The notes: generated by a model not told the origin, from the sequence alone. A stretch of DNA of 64,000 bases from Tetrahymena elliotti 4EA (GCA_000231825.2 JH720340.1:186001-250000), one strand, 5' to 3'; positions 13,498 through 27,133 are shown, counted from the stretch's first letter. Numbers and translations: made by a program.

Positions 13498-14414
13498 AAT
13501 TACTGACTCAACTAACTTACTTACTCACTAATTACACTTTATTCTGCTTAAAAACTATTTTTATTTGAAAATTCAGTAATAAATTTTGCGTTACTTGTTT
13601 AATAGCAATTAAATTATAATTTGGGTGATTTTGTGGGAATTATTATACGCTAAGATATATTAAAATTCAATAAAAGCTACAGCCAGTCATAAATAATAAT
13701 AATTAACTCAGCATTACCTAAAAGAGGCTTTATCAGTCCATCTAATAATATTTAAAACAATACAAAACCTTTAAAAAAAACAAACTTTAAATTCTATAAA
13801 AAATTTTAAATAAATATTTTTTTAATAAAGTTGAAGCAACTGACCAATGTTTTTTAGTAAAATATTTTAAAGAGAAAAAATTTTTTTACTTTTTAATAAA
13901 GAATTACTTCTTTTAGATTGAATGGACCTTTTTTAAAATTAGATTGTTATGAATTCAAAAATAGATAAAAATTTCTTATGGAAATGAATGTAAAAGTTGC
14001 TCAATGAAAAATAAGAGTGATGAATGGATTTAACTTGCTAGTTATTATTAATGGTTAAAGGAAAAATTTAATGAATTTCTTTTAACAAATGAAATTAAAT
14101 GAAAGATTTTAACAAATACTTTCTTCAAAAAACAAGAGAAATAATTTAAAAATCAATTAGTTAAATTTTTTTTTAATTAATCATTATGAGGTGTGAGATA
14201 GATTATTAGCATTAAACAACTATTATTGTTTGTTTGTTTTGAAAGAAAGTCTTTTAATAATTGAAAATATATACAAAATATTATTGATTTGATTTTTTTG
14301 TAATAAAAATTATCAGTACAAACTTTTATTGGTATTTTATAAATGAAATCTGCCAAGCCAGCCATAATTATTCCTCCCGTCTCTTAAAGGAAAACCACTA
14401 AGTCGGGGAAAAGG
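13498..14414. promoter_or_regulatory. Divergent promoter region between two coiled-coil genes
   Basis: The two start codons face away from each other across 917 bp of AT-rich DNA, so both promoters must lie here. Just before the plus-strand start (about 14371-14409) the DNA is unusually G/C-rich for the window, with CCCG and CGGG about 25 nt apart that could form a weak hairpin in the 5' leader. No specific factor site is recognised. Confidence 0.45.
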
Positions 14415-17400
14415 ATGTCAAGCGCAGATAGCAAAAATAAATTCTCTGCTAGTGGGACTTAATTCACAAATAATGATTCATAATTATCATAAAATTCAAA
14501 TTCATCAAAAAATGGTAAGAAAGATAAATTGAATAATTCTCTTGAAGAGAAAAAGAAAAGGCTTTCATAGCTATAAAAGCTGCTGAAATAAGAAAAAGTA
14601 GTTTTAAAAGAAGAATATGCTAGTGAAGAAGAAGAAGATTTTCAATATACGATGAAGGAGACTGCATTTCAAGAGTTTTAAAAATAAGTCAATAAATAAG
14701 CTTTGCTTGAAGACGTAACAGAACTCGATCCATTTAAGAATTCTACTACTATTAAAAAAGAATAGCTATAAGCTTAGTTATTATTTGCAAATTAAAGCTT
14801 ACAGGATACTGTCAATTTTAGATAAGATATTCCAACTAAGGAAAATAGCAATGATAAATATAATGAGGTTGTAGCTAAGAACCCTAGACCCAAAAGAGAA
14901 ACTAGTAATACACGCATAAATAATTTTATTCAAGAAGAAGAGGAGGAATAACCAGAATAAAAATAAGCAGTTGCTACTCCTGCCTAAGTTCAACCAAAGA
15001 GAGATTTCTCTAAAAAAAGAGTTTATACAGCAAAATAAAAAGTATTTATGTGCATATTAATTTAGTCAACATTTAGAATGTACGTTTAAAGAAAAAAGTA
15101 TTTATAAGAAAAGAAGCGTTTAGAGTTGCTGTTGTAAGAACATAGAAAGGAACTTGTATAGAAAAGAGTTTAAAATGAACAAGAATAAGTAAACATAGAA
15201 TAGGGAAAATCACTTTTTGCAGGAAGACATATCATTCAATTCTAAGGAATAGATAAGCTCCTCTAAAATAGTTAAGTTTTAAAAAATTAAGCTTTATCAA
15301 GAGCAAGTAAAAAAAGGACTCACTCAGAAGGGCCCTTTTCTTTGTATGAATAAATGAAGTAAAATGAAGAGTAAGGTAATATTGATCAAGAAAATGAAGG
15401 AAATAGATCTTACAAGCTTTATCAATCCAAGTATAATCCTTTAAGAAAATCTAGGCCTCCTCTTCCAACTAAAGTACCACTTAACAATAACTTTTTTAGT
15501 GATAAAGGTATAGTTGATTGCTTTGTTAAGAAAAATAGAAGCAACCTTCCTATAGCATTAAAGAAAAGCTCTTCAAGTGGTGAATCTTATAACTTATCTA
15601 CTTTACCAGAATATTAGGAACTTCTTTAGAAAAGTAAGTAAGCAATTAGGTAGCCTTTAGTTTAGTAAAAATAACAAAAGTAAGAAGAAGATTCTGTAAT
15701 TTATTCAGATACATTTGAAAAAGAAAGTATTGAAATGTCACCTGTATAAAAGAAATTTTAATTTAATAAGTCAACTCCTTAGAAAAGAAACTCAATTCAC
15801 TCTGTTTCAGAAGAAGATTATTTAAGAGAATCCTTTGAAATAGATACTCCTAAAGAAAGCATCAAGGAATCGATAAGAGAATCTTTCAATAAAGATTCAA
15901 ACAGATTTTAATCATCATTCAGTATGTAAGGAAAAATACATGAGGATATACCTGAGGAAAGCATGATGGGTAACTTCATATTTTTGTTTGTTATTTTTTA
16001 AAATATTTTTATAATTCAAAGCTGAATCAATTAATGAATCCTCTATTGTTGATGAAACTGAACCTCAAAGAAATAAAAAGAAAAATAATTCCATATAGGA
16101 AGATATTATTCAAACAAGCATAGAAGATGATTATCAAAATGAGAAATTTGAAAGTATCTCAGAAGATTTTAATAATAGCGAATAAAAGAGCATGATTAGA
16201 GAATCCATTGGTGAAGACATTGCAGGTATGAGCTTTGAAAGTAAAGGTAAAAGGGGTAAGAAAAAATCTGTCACTTTTAGTAAAGAGAAATCTGAATAAA
16301 TTCAAAAATAACTTACTGGAGCCTCTCAAAATGCAGCTACTGTTTCTCAGTTTTCTAAAGAAACTATTCACAATAATAATAGTGGTATTCTAAGAAGATC
16401 AACAGATTCTTTAAATGCTGAACAAATGGTTTAAATAAGTTAAAAAAGCAATTATTCTTCTTCATAAAAGTTAAAGGACAGCAACATGCAAGCAACTTTA
16501 TAATAAATTTAAGAAATGTACTTTGGAAAAGAGGGGGTGTCTGACACTTGGAAGAAGTTTGAAAAAATTAGAAATAATTATGATGATAAAACGCATAGCA
16601 TAGAATTAAACAAGGAATAAATGGAACTTGGAAAATTGTAAAAAGATATTTATTCTATGCTATAAAACACTAAGAGCTTAGCTGATAAGTGGTAAGAAGA
16701 ACGTGACAATTTGCTTACTTCTGATAGTAATGCATCTAAGAAAGCTGAAATGGTGTATTAAAAATACTAATCTGAATTTAACAGAATACTATAATCAGCT
16801 CCTATGTTAAATAGATTTTCACTGTTAAAGAACTATTTAGAGTATCGTGACCGTTAAATGAAAAATATAAATCTATTTAAAGAGAATATTAAACCTTCTT
16901 CGATTTAATAGGATACTGCTGCTATGATTTAAAAAGAAGTATAGTCTCAAATGGAAAATATGGTTAAAAATTTAGAATAAAAGCAAGAAATTATGTATAA
17001 AGTTTTGGTTTAGGTTGTTGAGAATCTGCAAAACTTAAGAAATCCTTCATTTGAATTTGATAACATGAAAAAAATGCAAGGAATTTTTGAAGGAAAGATT
17101 GATAGCATTTTTGCAAACTAAGAAAAGATTCTTAAATTCTAATTTGAATAAGAAATGGTATTTAGATAAGATTAACTTAAGCTTCTTTATTCAAGTAAAC
17201 CAATTACTGAAGAAGAACTCAAACTTATACGTATTAGATAGCTGTTATCATAGAATAGATCAGAATAAATTATTCCCTTCATAAACCTTGATAATGTGAA
17301 CTTTGTGCCTAATGTAGTTGTTTAGGGTGGATAATAATAATAAAATTAACAGATAAATTTAGATGATAAAAATCGTTTAAAAGATATTAGCTTATCAAGC

Positions 17401-19026
17401 AGTATTGATATGGAAGCTATGAATGATAGTAAAATAAGTTGGTAGAGTGGGTAAGAAATTTGGGATAATTTAAATGAACGCGAAAAAGAAAAATTAAACG
17501 ATTTCAACACTGAATAAGTTGTAAATTTCTTAAGCGAAATGCTTATGCAAGAAATTGAAGAAGACTTATTCCCTATGCGTATGACTACCAGCCATTTATA
17601 ACTCAAGAAAAATGACAAGTTAATATAAGACAGAGCTATGGAAAAGATAAGTCCTCCTAAGCAACATTCATAACAACAAGCAGATAAAAAAGCTAAAATT
17701 TAATCTTCTTTACAGAGCACCATGAGTCCTGTTATAAATAAATCAAATAGCTAACAAAAACTTAAAAGTGAAAGGACTTTAACAGAAGAAAGTAAATATG
17801 AATCTGATTTTGAAGATTCAGAAGATAAATTTGGATAATCTCTTCAATCTAACCGTTCCAATAATAAATCATTGAATTTTGAAGACAGTGATGTTAGTGC
17901 AACTAAAAATAAACTCTCTACAAAGGAAAGCTAAGAAAAATTAAATAATAAAAGTGTTAAAGATGATTACGAAGATAAAGTTTCAGAATAGGAAAATGAA
18001 GAGGATTTAGAGTATGAAAATGATTTTGAAGATAGTGTTGAGAAATCAACAACCTAAGTTTCTAAAAATGGGTAGCTCTAATCAGTCTAGTCTAAGAACG
18101 AAAATCAAAAATAAGATGATGATTTTGATGATCCTATGGGAATCACAAGCAAAGCAATTGACAGAAATGCGTTATTGGCTGAAATAAATGAAAATGATAA
18201 GAAAAATCCTTCTAGTGCTCCTCTACCTAAATTGTCTGGTTAAGCTAAAAAGGTTGCTCCAAAATCAAAGCAATTAGATGATGAAGATTATAGAGGGGAT
18301 AATGACTTCTTTAAGCCTCAAGTAGAAGATGAAAATGGAAACTTAGAAAAGAATCCAAATAAGGATCTATATAAGAACCAATAGACATACGAAAAAACAA
18401 ACAGAATTCTAAATAATCTTAAAACTAGCTTAAAAAAGAAAAAGAAATTAAAAATCATCAAGGATATCATTGATACAATATCCCAAAATAATGTTAAAGG
18501 AAAAAAGATAGATTAGTTCATAGGAAATATTTTAAAGGATTAACCATAATTCTAATTGTTTGAGAGCAGTGAATGCAAAAACGAAGATGAAAAAGTTATC
18601 GGCTAAGCCTACTTAGAACAATTCTATAACAATTTAATTAAAAATATTTAGGATTTAGAATAATTCCACTTCAATTAAGCCTTCAACCGTAAGGAAATAC
18701 AAGCTGAAATAGTTGTCCGTTGGGATCACATTTGTGAAGTAGCAACTCAATAGACCCTCTAAATATTAGAAAAGGTAGTACCTGTTGACTATTACTCTGA
18801 TGTAAAAATAGATAAATACACACCATATAAGAAAGTAAAGCGTTTCTGCACAATCAATAAAGTAGCCAAAGAAGACAACGAACTATTTGAATTATAAAAT
18901 TATGAATTATATAAAGAAGAAGTTAATTACCAAAAGGAACTCTCAGACTAAGTTTTACAAAACATTGTTAAATAATTAGCAAAAGACCTTATTTCTATAT
19001 AAAATAAACAAAAATAAAAAATGTGA
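14415..19026 (+). CDS. Large IQ-motif coiled-coil protein, possible centrosome/basal-body protein
   Basis: ATG at 14415-14417, TGA at 19024-19026. One intron at 15970-16021 (52 nt) gives 1520 codons (1519 aa). An IQ-type calmodulin-binding motif lies about residues 210-232 (ILIQSTFRMYVQRKKYLQEK). Short acidic repeats of the type E-S-I-x-E-D-F/D recur around residues 470-590, and YESDFED / YENDFED blocks around 1115-1200. A central helical region at about 680-960 is followed by a basic, then acidic, linker. The last ~150 residues form a more complex, probably folded domain (QIVVRWDHICE-like region, many aromatic residues). The mixture of an IQ motif, coiled coil and S/Y-x-x-D-F-E blocks recalls large centrosomal proteins such as CEP350, but no diagnostic CAP-Gly domain is seen, so the family is unassigned. 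Confidence 0.85.
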
Positions 19027-20077
19027 TTTAATTCTCATTAATTCATTAATTCATTTTCAAATAAATAATTTTTATTTTAAAATTTTTGTAAATCATTTTA
19101 TATATTTTTCTTTTAAAAAAAGACAATCTTTTAATCATTTAATTATTTTTATAACTTCAATTTTTCTTCACAAAAATAATTTATTTTAATCTTCAAAATT
19201 TATTTAATTATTGTCTTTTTACTAATTTTATCAATCAAATTATTTTTCTTAGTCAAAAATTTTATCAGTTGCTTATCATTTCTTTTTCAAACTTGATAAG
19301 ATATTCGTATTTTCGAATAGTTAATTTAAAGTGCTAATTTAAGATTAAATGATACTTAATCTAATAGACAATTTCATTTTTAAAAGTAATTGTTTAAATA
19401 ATTCAATATTAATTTTAAAATATTCTTCAAAACATATTTTACATTTCCTAAAATACTATTATTATTTATTTTAATCATCATTTAATTTCATTTATTTTAA
19501 TATCCAATATTATAAAACTTTCTTTTTTTAAATTTAAATCAACACTTTCTAAAAACTTAATATTAATTTATGAAATATTGATATTTCAAACATTTGTTAA
19601 AATATTATTAAAAATATCAATTTTTGTTTATAAATATGAATAAAGTTTACTCTGAAATTATTTAAATTTAGCTTAACTTTTTATTTTCATATTTTTTGTT
19701 CGTACTTATAAAATTAAAAACAATCTTTTTTTTTTCTCAATTCATCTTCAAATTTGTAAAAAGTAACATTTTTGATTGAAAACTGTTTTAAATATTTTAT
19801 TTAAAATAAAAAATTTATCAAAAATGCAATTATGATTAGTTTTAAATTTTAATTTTTTTGTAAAGCCAATTATTCTAACTAGAATCATAAGAATATTATC
19901 AAAATGTCCTTCTGAATTCTTTGATTACTTATTATAGTATTATTGCTTCCAAAATCAGATATTTATTCGTTAATTAATATTAAAATATAAATAGAGAGTA
20001 TTAATATTAAATATTAAAATTTAGAAATTACAAAACTAGATATATTATCTTTTAATTACCTAATTTTTAACTATAAA
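19027..20077. other. AT-rich intergenic spacer
   Basis: This spacer lies between two plus-strand genes and is extremely T-rich in its first half (probable 3' UTR and termination region of the upstream gene). It must include the promoter of the gene starting at 20078. No gene or RNA is recognised. Confidence 0.5.
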
Positions 20078-22518
20078 ATGGATTAATAATTAAATTAATA
20101 TCCTGAAGTATGGAATTAAATATCAGATAACTGCATATATGATAATGGTGAATAAAAAGATGCTTAATAAATGAGTAGATTAAGGTAATCAATTATGAAA
20201 TATTTATAAATTGATTAATCTATTATTTACACAATTAAAAAGATAGTAATTGTAGGATGTGTATGAGTATAATGAGGGAAATAAAGTTAATAGCTAAATA
20301 AAATAGAAAGGGAGATCTGAATCTTTGAACAATGGCTACAAAAAACCATAACCGCTTATAGAATTTTAAGATTTTAGAAGTAAAAATATTTCCAAACATT
20401 TTTTCTAATAACTTAATTATTAACTAAAAATGAAAAAAAGCTATTATTTTTAAATTTTATAATAAGGTGGATAGAAAAAAAATAAGATTTGTAGAGTTTT
20501 AAAAGAAACTGGAAATAATTTTTATGGGCCAATTTAACAGACCTAAGTGAATAAGAAAATATCATCTATTAAAGATAGTATTGCAAGCGGATACCTCTAA
20601 AAAGAAAGCTCTTTATCTCCATTCATTCAAATATACTTGAAATAGGCTTTGAAATTATAGATAGACCCTAAAAAAGTAAAGCAATAAGGTTTAATGGTAA
20701 AAAATAACACATTTGAAAGTGAAGAGTCTTTAAATGAAAATAATTCTGAAAATAGAGATATATCAATAGCTGATTACCCTTAAAAGAAATCTAATTTTTT
20801 AACATAAACTAATAACATAATTGATACAGAAGTTGATTAATAAGAGAATAACCTTATAAGCTCTTAGGTTGATTAAAATTACAAAAGCTTCTCCCCCGTC
20901 AAAAACAAATCTTCATTTATTAAGGTAAAAAATAATCAATCAAAATGGATTTTACAAATTTGATTTTACTTTATTAAACTAAAGGATAAACTTGAGAGAA
21001 TGCACACTTTATCTGGAGATTATTTGATTGAAGAAGGGTTGAAAAAAGTCAAAGATAATTTATAGAATGCATTAAATGATGAATACAATTCTGTAGAGGA
21101 TGATAGCATGGAAATCATTGGTGAAATTAACACTTCACAAGAAAAGTTGAGAAATAACTTAAAAAAAAAATATTAAAGAAATAATTAAAGGATTAAAACA
21201 GCCACTGATGAAGACTTCTATAGCAGAGGTCATCCAAAAAATCTTAGTTTTTATGACAACAATAATAATACAAAAACTCATACACGTTATACCCTAGATT
21301 CAAATAGGTTGAAAACAGAAACATCTGAGATGGGAAATCATAAAAAATATAATAATTTTTGGCCAACAAGTAATTTTGACTAATAAAAAAAAGTAAATTT
21401 GCTAGGAGAGTATTAAGGTGGGAAAAGTAAAGAAACTGATCTGACTTTATAAGGCTCTTTTCAAGAATAAACAAGCAAAATCAGTAAACCATAGAGAGCT
21501 CAGTCTTAAGGACCTAAAAGTGGATAAGCAATACAGTGTATATTTTACAATGCAGATCCTAATAATACTATGTTAAAGGTTTCTTTTTATTTAAATCTAT
21601 TATCAATAATTATATTTTTTATTTAACATACAAAAGGATTTTTTTGGGGATGTTGATAGCATAAATTTGAATAATATCTTTGTTAATTAATTGGGAATTA
21701 CTGATGAATAAAAACATTAAATGCTTGAAAAAATGGATCCAGAAACAAAATAATAAATATTAAGAAAATATGCTGTCTAAGATAGAATTTTTAAGTTTAC
21801 AAAATTTTCCAATTTTCATTCAGATGAATTTTATGATTCTTTTAAGAATAACTACTAATTTATATAAGAAGAATCATAGAAAAATGATTATCCTGCTTCG
21901 TGTATGCATATTAAGTAGCTTTAAAAAAGTTAAAACTCATCTGTAAGTAAGGAAGATAATAAAAGAAGCATATCAAATCAAAGAAAAAGAGTTATTATTT
22001 CAAACCAAGCTGACCCTGAAACCTTGTCAAGATTCTAAACACCTATAAATTTAAGTAGATTAGTTGGTCATTCTAGAGTCCGAACTGAAAATGATGTTCT
22101 TGCTGATATAGGATATTTACAGCCTTCTAAAGTAAAAAAAGAAAACCCACTCTATATAAACAGAATAAATAGAGTGCGTTTATAAAGTTACAGTTCCTCA
22201 AAAGCACAAAGACATGAAAGCAGTAGTTTAGATCCTCAAAGATAAGAGAGAGTAGGAACAGCCTCGAAAAATGAAAACTCTTCTTAACATATTAAATCTT
22301 TCATAGACCCTAGAAAAGTTTATAGACAAAATCTTGAAATATATGCTCAGCAAAATTAAAATCTAAAGTCACTGAACACATAATTTACAGAATAATATTT
22401 AGCTGCTACTGCAATAAAAAAAGTCAATTAAAGTGAGGAATCTAATTAAAAGGTTTTTTTCTAAAATTAAGATCTTAAAAGAAGACTTTAAATTTCTAAT
22501 TTAAACATAAACGTATGA
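20078..22518 (+). CDS. Hypothetical protein, four exons
   Basis: I do not recognise this protein. ATG at 20078-20080, TGA at 22516-22518. Introns at 20185-20242, 20925-20984 and 21579-21636 each remove an in-frame TGA or restore the frame; the spliced length is 755 codons (754 aa). The third intron begins GTTTCT rather than the usual GTAA/GTAT. The protein is charged and Asn/Lys/Gln/Ser-rich, with no membrane segment and no known motif. A better-conserved-looking stretch occurs around residues 560-650 (LSRLVGHSRVRTEND, then NPLYINRINRVRLQ). It is convergent with the secreted beta-helix gene downstream. Confidence 0.78.
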
Positions 22519-22905
22519 GAGCAGATATCTTTTTAAATGTCTATACATTTTGTGTCTTTATAAATTGATTTTGAAAAAGAAAATAATTAATTATTGATTA
22601 GCTCATTTATTTATACTTTCCCAAACCAAAAACAAATATGCTTTTTATAAATAAGATTTGATCAGTATTTTTTTATTTTGTGAAAAATTTTTAATTCGGT
22701 ATTTAATCAATTAAGAGTAAATCTAGGAATTAAATTTTTGTGGATGTTAAGACTCAATGATTTAATTATTTGTTTATCTATACTTGATAAATTCCTCTCG
22801 CAATATATATTTATTTAATGTACGTACTTATAATTCATAGACTTAAAAAATGTTTGTAAATACTTATAAAAGAAATTAAATAATATTTATAATTATAATG
22901 ATTTT
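22519..22905. other. Convergent intergenic spacer
   Basis: Two genes end towards each other across about 390 bp of AT-rich DNA. It holds both 3' ends. No further feature is seen. Confidence 0.5.
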
Positions 22906-24426
22906 TCACCAAACGTTGAGTTATCTAAAGCATAATAAACAACGTTATTGTAACTGATAAAGGTATAGATTTGGGATAGAGAGATTAGGAACTTCTTCAT
23001 TATAGACATTATTGCATTGAGTAGCTAATGTCTTATACTCCTGAGTAAACTGTTTAGTGATGAATTTATTCTGATAACAATAGAATGATTCTATTTCTGG
23101 TTATTAAGGCCAAAGAGAACTAGGAACAGGTACTTAACCATCACCTAAATTCCAGAATACATTATCTCTTGCAAAATGAGGTCCATCTTGATGAATACCA
23201 GAACTAGCATCCCAAGTAATTGATGTAAAGTCTGTATATAAGTTCTAATAAGGAGTCTTTCTATGTCCATCTATTCCAAAAGGAAAATTAGATCTTCCAT
23301 TAGAAACAACTACATAGCTGGTTAAATCTGCTACTGTAGCATCATGGATATGCTATAAGACTGTATTAAAGTATAAACCATGGAATACTACTGATGAAGA
23401 GAAATTGATATCAAGACCATGATGTCCTCCTCTACCTATAAAACTGATGTTCTTAAATAAACCACCATAGCTTGTGTAGAGCATGATTCCATGATCTGTA
23501 TTATTAAATACCAAATTTTTACCCCAAAAATCTTAACAACCTCTATAAGCCAAACCATTATAACCTTTGTAAAAGATATGATCAGGACGGGTAAGATTTG
23601 TAAATTAAAATGTCAAGAAAGTAACTCCAACATTTTAACAGTAATACATAACTCTAGTGATAACTGGCTACCATGACAAATAGAGGTGAGTTCTGAGAGG
23701 TTCGTAAAGGGTTATCTATTTTTTAGATGCATTAACACTTTTAATTCTGTAGTACATATTTTCATTCATTAATGTTTTTGTTTCTCCCATCCAGATATTT
23801 GATGTCACATTGTGAAAATATGCCCAAATTGAAGGGCTTACATTCTAGTTTAAGTCAGATATTCTGATAGATATAACTTATCCTTGTGTAAGTTTAGAGA
23901 CATCATCAACAGTGAGAACAAAATCACCTTTTTTGGCTTAAACAGTAACTTTTGCAGAATCATCTAACCAATTATCTGATCTAAAGTAAAGCAATTGACC
24001 AGCAAGACCATATTAGTAATTATCGAATCTTGGATCTTTAGAATCTTCTCCATTGAAGCTGGAGTAGAAGATTGTTTTGCCAGATGAATCTCCAACAATA
24101 GAAAAATTTTTCTTATTTTCAACAAGTAATTAAGTAGTTATTGTATAATTACCAGCAGGTATCGTGATTATAGCATCTGATGGAGCACTATCGATTGCTG
24201 CTTAGATTGCTGCAGTATCATCTATATTATCATCAGGAATAGCACCAAAGTTTTAGACATTTATTAATTTCCAATCTGAGTTTAGGTAGTTAGGATAAGA
24301 AAGAGTTGATTTATATCCAGCATATGAGAAATCATCAACAATTTTATTTTTAATAGCATTAGGTATTTAGCCTAATGTACTCCTCAGTATACATAAAACA
24401 CTTATTAGATAGAATTACCTTAGCAT
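22906..24426 (-). CDS. Secreted parallel beta-helix protein, pectate-lyase superfamily
   Basis: Single exon: ATG at 24424-24426, TGA at 22906-22908, 507 codons (506 aa). A hydrophobic N-terminus (FYLISVLCILRSTLG) looks like a signal peptide. Residues about 55-110 carry the family opening VQNFGAIPDDNIDDTAAIQ, then ITIPAGNYTI and SIVGDSSGKTIF, the typical start of the right-handed beta-helix fold in the pectate-lyase-3/glycosyl-hydrolase-28-like group. Helix coils continue through HGIMLYTSYGGLFKNISF and GRGGHHGLDI to about residue 430. Several NxS/T sites and Cys residues in the C-terminal part suit an extracellular protein. Action on a polysaccharide, perhaps bacterial or plant cell-wall material taken as food, is inferred from the fold only; catalytic residues cannot be named. 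It lacks introns and has less low-complexity sequence than its neighbours. Confidence 0.85.
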
Positions 24427-27133
24427 TATACTTTTACTTTTATGTTTATTTGCTCTTTTATTTTTTAAGATTTATTTACTTTTTTTACCTTAATCCCACT
24501 CTTTTTTAGCAAGGCCAGCAGTTACGAAAAATAAGTGGAATTCAAGTCTTGAGAAAACCCGAATTGAGTTTATTCTAGAATTTTTCTATTTATCAAAAAT
24601 AAAATAAGGGAAATAGGCTTTTTTTTTTTTGATTAACCAAAAATAAAAGCAAAGAGATTATTATAAAAGGGAGGTTTATCTTTTCAAATCTTGTTATTTC
24701 AAAACTTAATTTTTATTTTCCTAATCTGAATCACCACAGGAAAAGCCCCCAAGTTCTGTATTTCATTTACCCCACTTTGCAATAGAAAAAGCTAAAATAA
24801 AAAATTTGTATCAAAAAAATTGTCAATTTTTTATAGTAGCATAAAAATAAATTTAATATCTATTATAAAATAAACATTTTTAATCATCTAAAAATATGTC
24901 TCATAGAAAAAAATTGGTCTGCCAACACCTCTATTTTCGAATGGTATATTTCAATTATGCTTTGTTAAATAATTTACTTCTTTCTAATATTTATGAGAAA
25001 AAATAGATAAAATTGTTAAAGAAAGAAATAAATTAAAAGCAATTGTAAAAATTATAACTCGGAATTACAGAGAAACACTTTTTTATTTATTTAGAATTAT
25101 TTGTTTTGTGTTGATAATAATTCAGCTAATAAAAGATTTAATTAGTATGTATTTTTTTATTATTGATTGATAACTTCATGATTTATTTATGTTTATTTAT
25201 ATTCAATTTTTTAGAAATCAATTAAATAAATAATATTTACAGTTTATGGCTGGTAATTAAGGAAAAATGATGCGTCAATATTTATGAATCTTGTGGGTAT
25301 AAAAATTGATTTTTATTTTTAAAAAGAATGATTGTTTATCTTGATTAATTAATTTATTGGTTTCTTCAAACTAAATATTTGCATAATAAAGTTTACTTAT
25401 GTATCTTTTGTGAAATAATTTACTTCTTTAAAAAAATAATTCATTTTTATAAAAAAAGTAGATTAAATTTTATGAGCAAGAAAAACAATTAGATAAATAA
25501 ATAATATTTTTAAATTTATGGTTGATTATTCAGGGTAAGTTCAGTGACATATTTATGCATCTTGTATTTATTAAAATTGAGTTTTATTTTTTAAAAAGAA
25601 CAATTGATTATCTGAATAGATTAATAAAAATGGGTTTAATAAAGTTACTTATGTTATTTTTGTAAAATAGAGCTGTAAGTTAGAAATTTAAAGATAGGAT
25701 AGATTTTACTATGAGAAAAATATCAATTGAAAAGAGTTTTTTTATCTCTTTTGTTATTTTGTAAAATAATTTACTTCTTTTGATTTTTTTTATTATAGTA
25801 AAAAAGTAGACTAAATTTTAGGTAAGAAAAGCAATTAAACAAATAAATAAAAAATATTAGTAAATTTATGCTTAATGATGAAGGATAAGTACTGAGTAAA
25901 TATTCATGCATCTCACATATTTAAAAAAATTGAGTTTTACTTTTAAGAAGTAATTAATTAATTATGAACTTATTGTTTCTTCAAGCTAAATTTAGGCTTA
26001 ATAAAGAATAAGTTCATCAAACCTCCTTATGTATTTTTTGTAAAATAATTTAATTTTTTAGTTCAATACTTTTTTCTTAAAAAAGTAGATTAAATTTTAT
26101 AAACAAGAAAAAAAAATTTGATATAAAAATAATATTTATAAATTTATGGTTAATTATAAAGATTAAGTACTGTATAAATATTTATGCATCTTGCATATTT
26201 AAAAAAATAATTGAATATCTTAATTTATAAACTGATTGTTTATTCAAGCTAAATTTAGGCTTACTAAAGATTATTCAAATCTTCTTCTGTATTTTTTGGA
26301 AAATAATTTAGCTTTTTAGATCGATATTTATTTTTATAAAAAAGTAGATTAAATTCTATAAGCTGAAAAAAAATTAGATTTTTAAATAATATTTATAAAT
26401 TTATGGCTCATTTATAAAGGTTAAGTACTGTGTTAAATTTATGCATCTCATATATTTAAAAAAATTGAGTTTTATTTTTAAAAAAGAATATTAATTATTT
26501 TAATTTATTAATTGGTTGGTTCTTCAAACTAAATAGTAGCTTAAAAGATTGAATTAATTAAATCTCCTTATGTGTTTTTTGGAAAATAATTTACTTCATT
26601 TGAGTGACATTTATTTTTGTAAAAAAGTAGATTAAATTTTTGATGTAAGAAAATATGTAAAATTAATGATAAAGTTTGAGTAAAGTTTTAAAATTGAGAA
26701 TTATTGAGTTTAAATCCTTTTTAAAAGGCTAAAGATATAAATTTAATTAAATATATTTGGAATTGCTTTCATTAGAAATTGATAAAAATTGAGAAAATAA
26801 TTGCTTTTTTCAAGAAAATTTTTGTAAAAGGGAAGATATATTTTTTCATAATTTGAGTGCAACCTGACTGAATAAATCTAAAAATAATTATTCTTCTATT
26901 TTTTCTAAATTTCATTTAATGTATGTAAAAGAAATAACCTCAAAACCTTTTTTTTTTAAAAATTCTTTTTTAATAATTTAAAAGAATCTTCATCATACAT
27001 GATCATGGTAATATCTTTTCTTCTCTACAATATTAATTAAAAACCTATTTCTAGCTGATTGTTAATTTATCAAAAAAAAAATAATAGATAAAAAAAATTA
27101 AAAAAAGTTAACACTATCACACACAATCTATCT
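24427..27133. other. Long divergent spacer containing a tandem repeat
   Basis: This 2.7 kb stretch lies between divergently transcribed genes. The part next to the beta-helix gene (about 24490-24790) has patches richer in G/C than the surroundings, possibly its 5' leader and promoter. From about 24955 to 26660 it is occupied by a diverged tandem repeat, listed separately. No protein-coding frame is convincing. Confidence 0.5.
24955..26660. repeat. Diverged noncoding tandem repeat, about five copies of 260-350 bp
   Basis: The same ordered blocks recur. TTTATGCATCT-type sequence starts at about 25281 (as TTTATGAATCT), 25552, 25903 (TTCATGCATCT), 26181 and 26438. AAATAATTTAC/AAATAATTTAG is at about 24966, 25413, 25763, 26043, 26300 and 26583. 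AAAGTAGATTAAATTTTAT, or close variants, is at about 25457, 25803, 26082, 26341 and 26623. Between them lie TTCAAGCTAAATTTAGGCTTA, or close variants, and TTGAGTTTTATTTTTAAAAA. Spacing of the first block is about 271, 351, 278 and 257 bp. Copies have diverged by substitution and small indels, and none is open in a long frame, so this looks like old noncoding tandem duplication. Confidence 0.8.

Noticed and set aside
14177..14365. Minus-strand 62-codon open frame between the divergent coiled-coil genes
   Set aside because: A/T-driven composition, no motif, and it lies in promoter DNA.
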